This document shows positions 1 to 7,837 of a DNA stretch of 64,000 nt, piece after piece (the first letter of the stretch is position 1; each line of letters starts with the position of its first letter). The notes beneath the pieces were generated by a model. It was not told the origin of the DNA, did not search any database, and saw nothing but the letters and a program-made list of their open reading frames with translations. A program made the position numbers and the translations under genes. The stretch is from assembly GCA_965651905.1 (NCBI GenBank), contig CBFGUG010000014.1, forward strand, positions 56,692 through 120,691, written 5' to 3'. Origin of the DNA: SZUA-265 sp965651905. Lineage in GTDB: Bacteria > Myxococcota_A > Polyangia > Polyangiales > Polyangiaceae.

Positions 1-426
1 CACGCCTCTTCCGCGCAACACTCGAGCGAACGCGGCAACTCGCCGACGCAGCTCCGAACGTTCGATGGTGCAACGCGTCCCCGACTCATTGCAGCAGATG
101 AGCGCTTCACCAGTTTCGACACGCAGCGCGTGTTCTGCGTAGTTGACGCGTGCCTGCGGGAACCAGGCCGCGCCAGGCATCTGACGACCGGGCAGCGCGG
201 GCGCGACTGCGCCACTACTCACGATCTCGAAGTAGTCCCAAATCGCCTGCCAAAACGACTCGAGATTCTCGGTGGACCAACGGTGCAACGCGACGTAGTC
301 GGCTTCGGTACCGAGGGATGCTCCGCGCTCTCGCAGGAAATCACGAAAGCTGGATAGCCGGCACCGGGCCACCTGCTCAGCGCTTGGTTGAAACAGAACT
401 CTCCCACGACCGGCCACGCCTCCCAT
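1..426 (-). CDS. acetoacetyl-CoA synthetase, N-terminal part (cut by window edge)
   Basis: Reading the minus strand from the ATG at 426 gives 142 uninterrupted codons that run off the left edge. The translation has hallmarks of the N-terminal region of acetoacetate-CoA ligases in the adenylate-forming (ANL) superfamily: a tryptophan-rich stretch (HRWSTENLESFWQAIWDYF) followed by MPGAAWFPQARVNYAEH, which matches the family pattern MPGarWFpgarlNYAE. These enzymes activate acetoacetate to acetoacetyl-CoA with ATP in the cytoplasm, feeding ketone-body or poly-hydroxybutyrate metabolism. The adenylation core (P-loop and A motifs) lies outside the window, so substrate is inferred from the N-terminus only; a general acyl-CoA synthetase of the same subfamily is the alternative. 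It is divergent from the lipoprotein gene at 697. Confidence 0.75.
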   Translation of the reverse strand, partial: MGGVAGRGRVLFQPSAEQVARCRLSSFRDFLRERGASLGTEADYVALHRWSTENLESFWQAIWDYFEIVSSGAVAPALPGRQMPGAAWFPQARVNYAEHALRVETGEALICCNESGTRCTIERSELRRRVAAFARVLRGRGV

Positions 427-696
427 GACTGGGAGTATACGCGCTGCGCGGGCTGTTGCAGGCGTCCACGCGCTGTCGAACGCGCCGCACCACTGTTGCG
501 AAGGCACGAGAGCGCGCGGAGAGCAGGGCGTCTGACATTACGCCCGCGATCAAACCGCGGCCAATCGCCGCCCGCTCGCGCTTCGCGCGGCTCTCGCGGT
601 CACTGTACGTGCAACCGTGCAGTCTTAACACAACCTCGTGAGGGGGGTCAGCTGGCGCACTGGCTCAACCGCCGACGGCCGAGTAGAACCACGACA

Positions 697-2067
697 ATGC
701 GCATCATTGCCCCTTCTCTTTCTCTCGTGGTCGCAGCCTTGGCACTGTCGAGTGCCTGCGCTGGTGACGACACCGCAGACATGGGTGACACAGGCCAAGC
801 ATCGACCAATGGCACGGCGACGGGTACGGCTACAGACGCCACCAGCACTACCAGTGGGACGGGAACCAACGCCGGCGCGACGTCGACGGGGCAAACGACG
901 GGTACGACTTCCACGGGCGCGACATCGACGGGTGCGGGAACGGCGGGCACCACGACAGGCACCACCAGCGGGACGAACACCACTGGCACTCCTCCTGGCG
1001 GCGACGATGGCGCAACCGACGACGCGGCGCTCGACGACATGACGGACGACACCGTCACCGACGACATGACGACGGATGACGTCGCCACTGACGACACGGG
1101 TTCGATGGCGACCACGGATCCGACGGACATGCCGACGACAGATCCGACGGACATGCCGACGACAGACCCTACTGGCATGCCCACCGACGACCCTGGGGAC
1201 ATGCCGGGCGAGCCGATGCCAGTCGTGCCAGAGGTTAGCGGGTCCGAGTACTCGCTCGCGCTCAGCGACGTGATCTTCAGCGCTGACGGGAGCAGCGGTT
1301 ACGTCACCAGGCTCGAGTTCGGCGGCACCAATCTGCTCACGGAGTCGAGCGTGAACGACACCAACTTCGGCTCGAGTTTCTGGACTGCACCACAAACCTG
1401 GGACTGGCCCCCAGCCCTGGACGCCGCGCAATACGACGCTTCGATCGACGCCGCCAGCAACACGATCATCTTCACCAGCGCGGCCACCGAACTGACGGAT
1501 GGAACGGTCAGCGTCGAAAAACGCTTCTCGGGGGACTCAGCTGCCAACGCGATCGTGCTCGAGTACACCATCACCAACGAAGGCAGCGCCGCGATCGGCG
1601 TCGCGCCGTGGGAGATCACCCGCGTCCGTTCGAGCGGCTACTCGTTCTACCCGGCTGGCAGCGAAACGACCCAAGAAGAGATGCCCATGAGCGAGGTAGA
1701 CGGCGTTTACTGGCTGGACTACGACAACGCGGGCATCGACGGCGCGGGCCTGAAGAACATCGGTGATGGCTCGGAGGGCTGGTTGGCACATGTCGACGAC
1801 GGCGTGCTGTTCGTCAAACTGTTCGACGACACCACCGCAGCCCAGAAGGCGCCCAACGAGGGTGAGATCGAGATCTACGCCGATGGCGACCGCGCCTACG
1901 TCGAACTCGAGCAGCAGGGCGCGTACGAGCAACTCGGACCCGGGGAAACGTCCACTCCATGGAGAGTGCGTTGGTTCGTCCGCAGCGTCCCCGCTGATGT
2001 GAGCGTCGAACTCGGCTCCGCCGCCCTGGTCCAAGTCGTTCGCGACCTGGTCGCCGCCAACCCGTAG
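697..2067 (+). CDS. secreted lipoprotein with Thr/Gly- and Asp-rich linkers and DUF4380-like domain
   Basis: 456 residues. I chose the ATG at 697 because it opens a lipoprotein signal peptide with lipobox LSSAC (Cys21); the frame is open upstream but that part is Arg-rich and unlike a signal sequence. After the Cys come a Thr/Ser/Gly linker (about 30-105), an Asp-rich stretch, and repeats of DPTDMPTT (about 145-175). The C-terminal 270 residues form a beta-rich domain with FWTAPQTWDWPP and an APWEITRV motif, as I recall for DUF4380 proteins, which have a galactose-mutarotase-like fold. This places the domain on a tether outside the cell; substrate unknown, a carbohydrate-related role is inference. 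A hairpin follows the stop codon. Confidence 0.8.
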   Translation: MRIIAPSLSLVVAALALSSACAGDDTADMGDTGQASTNGTATGTATDATSTTSGTGTNAGATSTGQTTGTTSTGATSTGAGTAGTTTGTTSGTNTTGTPPGGDDGATDDAALDDMTDDTVTDDMTTDDVATDDTGSMATTDPTDMPTTDPTDMPTTDPTGMPTDDPGDMPGEPMPVVPEVSGSEYSLALSDVIFSADGSSGYVTRLEFGGTNLLTESSVNDTNFGSSFWTAPQTWDWPPALDAAQYDASIDAASNTIIFTSAATELTDGTVSVEKRFSGDSAANAIVLEYTITNEGSAAIGVAPWEITRVRSSGYSFYPAGSETTQEEMPMSEVDGVYWLDYDNAGIDGAGLKNIGDGSEGWLAHVDDGVLFVKLFDDTTAAQKAPNEGEIEIYADGDRAYVELEQQGAYEQLGPGETSTPWRVRWFVRSVPADVSVELGSAALVQVVRDLVAANP

Positions 2068-2097
2068 CAGCCCACGCCGCGCTGAGGCTGTTCTGCG

Positions 2098-2149
2098 CCC
2101 GAAGCTGGCCTTGGCGGCCGTCAGCCCGACGCGGACCGTGCGCTTCGGG
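2098..2149 (+). terminator. inverted repeat after the DUF4380-like lipoprotein gene
   Basis: CCCGAAGC (2098-2105) pairs with GCTTCGGG (2142-2149), and the loop holds a second GGCC/GGCC pairing. It lies 31 bases after the stop at 2067 and before the M16 gene. There is no T-run, so it may be a weak terminator or an RNA stabiliser. Confidence 0.4.
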
Positions 2150-2186
2150 TAGCGCCCGCATGCGCGGGTTGTTATGTGTTGGCGCG

Positions 2187-3656
2187 ATGCACATTCCGAA
2201 GTTACGAGCGGTCAGCGCCGCCTCCACCCTGGTCGCGAGCAGCGTGATGGTTTGGGCGGTCACGACGTTCGCCCAAGTGCCGCCACCCAGTGCACCACCG
2301 CCCGCTGCGAGAGCAACGTCCACGCCCGACGCCAGTGCTGGCACCCCGGAGCCAACCAAGCGGCTCGACTTGGCGGTCACCCGACACAAGCTGCAAAACG
2401 GTCTCCGCGTCGTTTTGCACGAGGACCACAGCGCGCCGACGGTCGCGGTTTGCGTCACCTACGACGTCGGGTCACGCAATGAACAGCCCGGACGTAGCGG
2501 CTTTGCGCATCTGTTCGAACACATGATGTTCCAAGGCAGCCGCAACGTAGGCAAGGGGCAACACTTCCAGTTGATCACCGAGCGCGGCGGCACGCTGAAC
2601 GGCACCACTTCGACTGATCGCACGAACTATTACGAGCTGGTTCCCGCAAGCGGGCTCTCGACCGTGTTGTGGCTGGAAGCCGATCGCATGAAGTCTCTGG
2701 CGGTGACTGCAGAAAACTTCGAAAACCAGCGCAAGGTCGTCCAGGAGGAGTATCGCATGCGGGTTTCGAACTCCGCATACGCAGAGGGTCGCATCAAGCT
2801 CCGCGAGTTGGCGTTTGAAGGTTACTGGCCACACGCCCACGATCCGATTGGGTCGATGCAGGACCTGGACGCCGCGCAGCTGCCATGGATCCGCGCGTTT
2901 CACCAGACGTATTACGCGCCGAACAACGCAGTTTTGACCGTCGCGGGTGACTTCGAGCCCGAGGCCACCCTGCGTCTGATCCAACGCTTCTTCGGGGACG
3001 CCAAGCCCGCTCAGTTGCCGACACACGCGCCCGCACCGCCACCGCCTCAGACCCAGGCGCGCTCAGCTCAGCTCACCGACGCCAACGCCAAGACGCCGGG
3101 TCTGTACCGAGGCTACGTGATCCCGCCGATGCGCACTGAAGAACACTATGCGCTCGAAATGGCGACAGTCGTGCTCGGCTACGGCGACAGTTCGGTGTTG
3201 CACGAGAAGCTGGTCCGCGACGAGGAACTACTGCGTGGTGTAGGCGTCTGGACGTACGATCATCGCGGTCCGGACCTGCTCATGATCCAAGCGCTGCTCA
3301 CGGAGCGTGCCGACATGGCCCAGGTGCAGGCGCGCTTGGACGCCGAGCTTTCAGTGCTAGCCACCAGCGGCCCCACGGCAGCCCAGCTAGACAAGGCCAA
3401 GCAACGGCTACAGTCGTTCTTCCTGTTCGGGCTGGAGGGTAACCTGGACCGCGCCACTCAACTCTCCAACTTCGAACTGTTCTGGGGCGACGCTGCACTG
3501 CTCAACGGCGAGCTCGACCGCTATTTTTCCGTCACGCCAGATCAGGTGCGCGCCGCCGTCGCCAAATACCTGACCCCGCAGCGTCAAAACACGGTGATCG
3601 TGATGCCCGCTGCGCCCGCGCCAGCGCCGAGTGCACCCGCCGCAGCACTCCATTGA
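2187..3656 (+). CDS. M16 family zinc peptidase, catalytic type, exported
   Basis: 489 residues from the ATG at 2187, which starts a signal peptide (about 1-30, ending near TFAQ); an in-frame start at 2160 is possible. The inverted zinc motif HxxEH is intact (His108, Glu111, His112 in FAHLFEHMM) and the third ligand Glu188 lies in RKVVQEEYRM at the expected spacing, so this is the active subunit of a processing-peptidase/PqqL-like pair. The N-terminal M16 domain is followed by the usual C-terminal M16_C domain with a conserved YYAPNNAVLTVAGD segment. Export predicts a periplasmic protease. The next gene on the same strand encodes an inactive M16 protein, the usual partner arrangement. The Ala/Pro-rich C-terminal tail is probably disordered. 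Confidence 0.92.
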   Translation: MHIPKLRAVSAASTLVASSVMVWAVTTFAQVPPPSAPPPAARATSTPDASAGTPEPTKRLDLAVTRHKLQNGLRVVLHEDHSAPTVAVCVTYDVGSRNEQPGRSGFAHLFEHMMFQGSRNVGKGQHFQLITERGGTLNGTTSTDRTNYYELVPASGLSTVLWLEADRMKSLAVTAENFENQRKVVQEEYRMRVSNSAYAEGRIKLRELAFEGYWPHAHDPIGSMQDLDAAQLPWIRAFHQTYYAPNNAVLTVAGDFEPEATLRLIQRFFGDAKPAQLPTHAPAPPPPQTQARSAQLTDANAKTPGLYRGYVIPPMRTEEHYALEMATVVLGYGDSSVLHEKLVRDEELLRGVGVWTYDHRGPDLLMIQALLTERADMAQVQARLDAELSVLATSGPTAAQLDKAKQRLQSFFLFGLEGNLDRATQLSNFELFWGDAALLNGELDRYFSVTPDQVRAAVAKYLTPQRQNTVIVMPAAPAPAPSAPAAALH

Positions 3657-3706
3657 ATCCAGCGCACTGCTACCCCAACCTAGGCAGTCCATCACGCGCC
3701 CTCCCT

Positions 3707-3788
3707 CAGTGACCAAGCCCAGTGACCAAGCCCAGTGACCAAGCTCAGTGACCAAGCTCAGTGGTGACCAAGCTCAGTGACCAAAGCT
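3707..3788 (+). repeat. 13-bp tandem repeat, about six copies
   Basis: Unit CAGTGACCAAGCY begins at 3707, 3720, 3733, 3746, 3759 and 3775. The fifth copy has a 3-base GTG insertion and the last has one extra A. It fills the spacer between the two M16 genes, just before the second gene's ribosome binding site. Copies are nearly identical, suggesting recent slippage expansion. No spacers, so not CRISPR. Confidence 0.9.
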
Positions 3789-3819
3789 CCGTCACACCGT
3801 TTTCCAGGTGATCCATCGA

Positions 3820-5487
3820 ATGACCCACTCGACCGTTTCAAGTTCCGCTTCGCCCTTCCGCTCTTTCTGGGCACGCACACTGCGTACTCTGCCGCGCGTG
3901 TTGTTGGCCTCCGCGCTGCTGTCCGCTGGCTGTCAGCCCGCCAAAGCACCCGAGAGCAACCCGCCACCCGCGGCTACGGGTCCCTTGCCCGCTCCCGTGC
4001 AGAGTGACGAAGCCCCGTCGGAAGCCGTCGAGTACGTCACTTTGCCACCGGCAGAACGTGAAGCGCCGCCCCCTGCTTCGCCAAGTCCACCGTGGAGCTT
4101 TCCCAAGATCGACGACCACACGCTGCCGAACGGGCTCGCGGTCAAGCTGGTACCTCGGACCACCCTGCCCCTCGTCGAGATCACGCTGGTGGTGCGCTCG
4201 GGCCAGGACAGCGACGGCAAGCGACCCGGCCTCGCACTGCTGGCGGGCGAGATGCTGAAGGTGGGAGGCACCGACAAGTGGGCCAGTCGCGAGCTGCTGG
4301 ATCGCGTCGAGTCTCTCGGCTCGAGTCTGAGCGTGATCACTTCCCGCGACGCGACCACCGTGACCATGGCCGTCACCAGTGACCGCTTCGACGAGGCCAT
4401 GGACTTGATCGGTTTGGTGGTGACCAAGCCGCGCTTTCTCGATGCGGAGTTCCGCAAGCTGAAGCAGCGAGAGATCGACCGTGTTCGGAGCCACGCCAGA
4501 ACCAACGCGGCGTGGGCCGCGAGCATGGTGTTGTTCCGCGAGCTCTATCGTCAGGAGGACGGAGCAGCGCACCCCTACTCCTACTACGATGCCACGCCCG
4601 ACCAGCTCGAATCGCTCAAGCTTTGGGAGATCAAGCAGTGGCACTCGAAGTACTTCTCACCGCGCAATGCGGCCTTGGTGGTCGGTGGTGACGTCACTGC
4701 CGAACAGGTTCAGAGCGCCGCAGGGCGCGCCCTGGGCAAATGGCGAGGCGCCAAGGTCACCCCGCCCAAAGTGGACGCTCCGAAGCTAGAACCCAAGCGC
4801 GCCATCTTCCTCGTGGACCGCCCCAAGAGTTCGCAGGCCGAGGTGCGCCTCGCAACCTTCGGAGTCGAACATTCGAGCCCAGAGTACCCGCTGCTCAAGG
4901 TCGCCAATCAGGTGCTCGGCGGCGGCGTCGCGGGGCGTCTGTTCCTCGACGTGCGAGAAGAACGATCCCTCGCGTACTCGACCTACTCGCAGGTGGAGCG
5001 CGTTCGTCAGGGCCCGCAACCCGTGATCCTGTCGGCGGGAACCCAAACCGCGAAAGTGGGCCTGACGCTCCAGGCGCTGCTCGAGCACGCCACGAAAATG
5101 GCGGAGGCCGGACCCACGGTGGCCGAGTCACAAGCGGCGTCCAGCTATCTGTCTGACTTGTTTCTGTTACGCATGGAGTCGGTCGGCTCGCTGACGTCGA
5201 TGGTGTCGGCGCTGGCGATCTACTCGCTATCCAACGACTACTACGACGAGTACCGACAAGCTGTGAGCACCGCGGATCCCGCGGCAGTGACTCAGACCGC
5301 CGGTACGGTGTTTGGCAGTCCCGGCAGCATCGTCGTGGTGGCTGGTGATGCCGAACGCCTGGCTACGCCTCTGAGCCATTTTGGAGACGTCACGATCATC
5401 GACCCGGGCAAGGGTTTCTCGACCGTGAAGACCGTGCCCCAAGATCCCAACGCCAAGATCGAGCTCGATCGGCTCGAAGGCACCTGA
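3820..5487 (+). CDS. M16 family peptidase homologue, catalytically inactive partner, lipoprotein
   Basis: 555 residues. The ATG at 3820 is preferred over the in-frame GTG at 3808 because AGGTGA (3806-3811) sits eight bases ahead of it. A signal peptide ends in lipobox LSAGC (Cys38), so the protein is likely anchored in a membrane. The fold matches M16 proteins, including the FSPRNAALVVGGDV segment and the C-terminal RLFLDVREERSLAYS motif. The zinc motif has decayed: in the position of HxxEH the residues are LLAGE (around 140-144), so no zinc site. In two-gene M16 systems one subunit carries HxxEH and the other the substrate-binding Arg/Tyr region; this gene and the one at 2187 fit that pattern. 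Substrate unknown. Confidence 0.88.
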   Translation: MTHSTVSSSASPFRSFWARTLRTLPRVLLASALLSAGCQPAKAPESNPPPAATGPLPAPVQSDEAPSEAVEYVTLPPAEREAPPPASPSPPWSFPKIDDHTLPNGLAVKLVPRTTLPLVEITLVVRSGQDSDGKRPGLALLAGEMLKVGGTDKWASRELLDRVESLGSSLSVITSRDATTVTMAVTSDRFDEAMDLIGLVVTKPRFLDAEFRKLKQREIDRVRSHARTNAAWAASMVLFRELYRQEDGAAHPYSYYDATPDQLESLKLWEIKQWHSKYFSPRNAALVVGGDVTAEQVQSAAGRALGKWRGAKVTPPKVDAPKLEPKRAIFLVDRPKSSQAEVRLATFGVEHSSPEYPLLKVANQVLGGGVAGRLFLDVREERSLAYSTYSQVERVRQGPQPVILSAGTQTAKVGLTLQALLEHATKMAEAGPTVAESQAASSYLSDLFLLRMESVGSLTSMVSALAIYSLSNDYYDEYRQAVSTADPAAVTQTAGTVFGSPGSIVVVAGDAERLATPLSHFGDVTIIDPGKGFSTVKTVPQDPNAKIELDRLEGT

Positions 5488-5497
5488 TCCCCAGCCC

Positions 5498-5566
5498 CAG
5501 ACGGCGCGACTCAGGGCGCTGCCACACCGTGTTGACACGGCGTGCTCAGACGCCCTGAACCGTCTG
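5498..5566. terminator. three-tier hairpin between convergent genes
   Basis: Three nested perfect inverted repeats: CAGACGG (5498-5504) with CCGTCTG (5560-5566), TCAGGGCG (5511-5518) with CGCCCTGA (5551-5558), and CCGTGT (5527-5532) with ACACGG (5535-5540). It lies between the stop codons of the M16 gene (5487) and thrC (5619) and could end transcription from both sides. There is no T-run. Confidence 0.6.
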
Positions 5567-5618
5567 ATCGGCGGTGGCGCCGCTCGGTCCCACCCCCAAC
5601 GCAACGAGCGCACTCTGT

Positions 5619-6977
5619 TCAGGCGTGGTGCTTGCGGATCGCGTCGACGACCAGACCGTAGTCGGGTGCGATGTTGACGGGTGGGTTCGCCTTGTGGCTG
5701 ACCACCCCATCGAGCTGGCGCTCGTGGTAACGCGACTTGAACTCCGTAAACTTCAAGCCGTGGGCAGTGGACACGCAAACCACGCGTTCATCCGACTTGA
5801 TCGTGCCGTTATGGACGAGCTTCTTCATCGCCGCTAGCGCGACCGCCGTGTGTGGACAGGTGTACATGCCCGTCGCGTCAGCCTCGGCCGCCACGTCCGC
5901 GAGCTCTTGTTCGCTCGCTTGTTCGACGAGACCGTTCATCGCCTTCAGCGCCAACACGGCGCGCGGGGCACTCACTGGGTTGCCGATTTGGATGGCACTA
6001 GCCTGAGTGGGCTGCGCCTTGACGGCAGCCACTTCCGTCTGCCCCGCGCTCCACGCGCGGTACAGCGGGTTGGCCGCTTCAGCCTGGGCGACGACCAACC
6101 GCGGGAAGCGATTGATCACGCCCAAGTCGAGCATCAGCTTGAACCCCGCGTAGAGCGCCGAGGCGTTACCCAGGTTACCACCCGGGATCACGACCCAGTC
6201 CGGCACCTGCCAATCGAACTGCTGCACGATCTCGATCGCCACCGTCTTTTGCCCCTCGAGGCGCAGCGGATTCATGGAGTTGGCGAGGTAGATGATACCC
6301 TCGGCGGCCAGCCGCTGGATGATCTCCATGCAACCGTCGAAGTCTGTGTCGAGTCCCAACACCAACGACCCGTGAGCGATTGGCTGCAACAACTGACCCG
6401 TCGAGATCTTACCTCGCGGCAGCAGCACCACCACGGGTAGCCCGGCGGCCGCACCGTAGGCGGCCAGCGACGCGCTGGTATCCCCCGTGGATGCGCAGGC
6501 CACTGCCGTCATTTTCAGCCCCGCCGACATCACGGCGTGTTTGACGACCGACACCAGCACGGTCATGCCCAGATCTTTGAACGAGCCTGTGTGGCTGTTG
6601 CCGCACAACTTGACCCAAAGGTCAGGCACCCCTAGCTGCCTGCCGTAACGCTCGGCCCAGAACAGGTTGCTCTGCCCCTCGCCCATCGACACGATGTGCT
6701 CGTCGGGCAGCTGCGGCATCACCCATTCACGCTTTCCCCACACCCCGGAGCCGAACGGCCAGGTGGTGCCGCCATAACGTTCGTCGAACAGCTTGATCCA
6801 CGCGGCGCCACTGCGGTCTCGCAGCGCATCGACATCGTGATTCACCATCAACAGCCCGCCGCAACTGGGGCAGCGGTAGATCGGTTGGGTGATGGGCCAT
6901 GAGCCCTCGCACCCGCTCAGACACTTGAATTCGGCAAGATACGCCACGTTGCGGACTATATCTGGCAGCGCGCCCAC
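5619..6977 (-). CDS. thrC: threonine synthase
   Basis: 452 residues, cytoplasmic, PLP-dependent; converts O-phosphohomoserine to threonine. The PLP lysine is Lys134 in HTGSFKDLGM, and the Ser/Gly-rich phosphate-binding loop is seen in VIPGGNLGNASALYAG. The N-terminus has a zinc-ribbon-like four-cysteine motif (Cys19, Cys23, Cys36, Cys39), a feature of the longer bacterial threonine synthases related to the plant enzyme. Length is normal for the class. The other threonine-pathway gene in the window, hom, is 38 kb away, so there is no thr operon here. It is convergent with the M16 pair and divergent from the lipoprotein gene at 7063. Confidence 0.95.
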   Translation of the reverse strand: MGALPDIVRNVAYLAEFKCLSGCEGSWPITQPIYRCPSCGGLLMVNHDVDALRDRSGAAWIKLFDERYGGTTWPFGSGVWGKREWVMPQLPDEHIVSMGEGQSNLFWAERYGRQLGVPDLWVKLCGNSHTGSFKDLGMTVLVSVVKHAVMSAGLKMTAVACASTGDTSASLAAYGAAAGLPVVVLLPRGKISTGQLLQPIAHGSLVLGLDTDFDGCMEIIQRLAAEGIIYLANSMNPLRLEGQKTVAIEIVQQFDWQVPDWVVIPGGNLGNASALYAGFKLMLDLGVINRFPRLVVAQAEAANPLYRAWSAGQTEVAAVKAQPTQASAIQIGNPVSAPRAVLALKAMNGLVEQASEQELADVAAEADATGMYTCPHTAVALAAMKKLVHNGTIKSDERVVCVSTAHGLKFTEFKSRYHERQLDGVVSHKANPPVNIAPDYGLVVDAIRKHHA

Positions 6978-7062
6978 GTCGAACGCAAAGCAGAGGCTCA
7001 GCGGGCGGCCGGCTCGCTGTCGAAAACTGGGCCGAGTCCAGTACTTGGGGCTTGATGCGAAG

Positions 7063-7749
7063 ATGTCACGGCTCGCGTGCTCCGCCTGGGCGCTGATGCT
7101 CGCTTTGGGCTGTCAGCAGACGCCCGAAGACGTTCTCACCGAACTTCCGCCCCCGCGGCTAGCGCTGCAGCACGACCGAGGCACGTCGCTACGACGCTTC
7201 GACGTCGGCGAGGCCAGTAGCGCGACACTCTCACTGGGTCAGCGCCGAAACCGCGTGCAGTTGCTCTTGGGCGGCGTTCGGGGCTGGCTCAGCACCGACC
7301 TGCACAACCGCGTGGCCGAGGGCGACCTGACCTTCGACCTGAGCTCGCTCGAGCCCAACCCGGGCCCCAACGGCGGACAGGCCGAGGCGACCAAGCTGCG
7401 CGACTTGACGTCAGCTGGCCAGCTCGCGATGCGCTGGTCGCGCCCGAGCGCGAGCGCCTTCGTCAGTGACGACACCGATCCCGTGCGTCTCGAACTGACA
7501 CTCAACGGATTTCGTTCGGAACTGCGGCCGAGTTGGCGGGTTCGCCGCGACAAGCAGGGCCGGGCGGTAAGCGCCGAATGGCGAAAATCGGTCGAACTGC
7601 AGCTCGCGGATCATGGGCTGACGCCACACATCCGCGTTCGAGACGGCCAGGAGGTCGTCGTCACCAGCGCTCGGCTGAACCTCGAGCTTACGCTGTCGCC
7701 CAACGACACGGCCACTGACGAGCGGGCCGATTCGGAACGGTTTCCTTGA
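7063..7749 (+). CDS. putative lipoprotein, unknown function
   Basis: 228 residues from the ATG at 7063, chosen because it opens a short signal peptide with lipobox LALGC (Cys17); the frame is open further upstream but that would bury the signal sequence. The mature protein is hydrophilic with alternating Arg/Leu beta-like stretches and no cysteine or repeat I recognise. It includes a segment (STDLHNRVAEGDLTFDLSSL) suggestive of a YceI-like or lipid-binding beta barrel, but the match is too weak to name. Divergent from thrC with an 85-base gap that must hold both promoters. Confidence 0.7.
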   Translation: MSRLACSAWALMLALGCQQTPEDVLTELPPPRLALQHDRGTSLRRFDVGEASSATLSLGQRRNRVQLLLGGVRGWLSTDLHNRVAEGDLTFDLSSLEPNPGPNGGQAEATKLRDLTSAGQLAMRWSRPSASAFVSDDTDPVRLELTLNGFRSELRPSWRVRRDKQGRAVSAEWRKSVELQLADHGLTPHIRVRDGQEVVVTSARLNLELTLSPNDTATDERADSERFP

Positions 7750-7837
7750 GCGCATTGCGTTCGCCTCGTGTGCTGGCCATTTACCCGCCGCGTTGTCTTG
7801 GTCTTTTGGGTACAAGCAGGCCACAATTCAAGCTTTC

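Noticed and set aside
648..1202. minus-strand ORF rich in Val-Gly-Ser repeats
   Set aside because: It is antisense to the Thr/Gly- and Asp-rich linker of the lipoprotein at 697; codon repeats create the open frame.
3707..3788. possible CRISPR array or attachment site
   Set aside because: 13-bp units follow each other with no spacers and no integrase or tRNA is close by.
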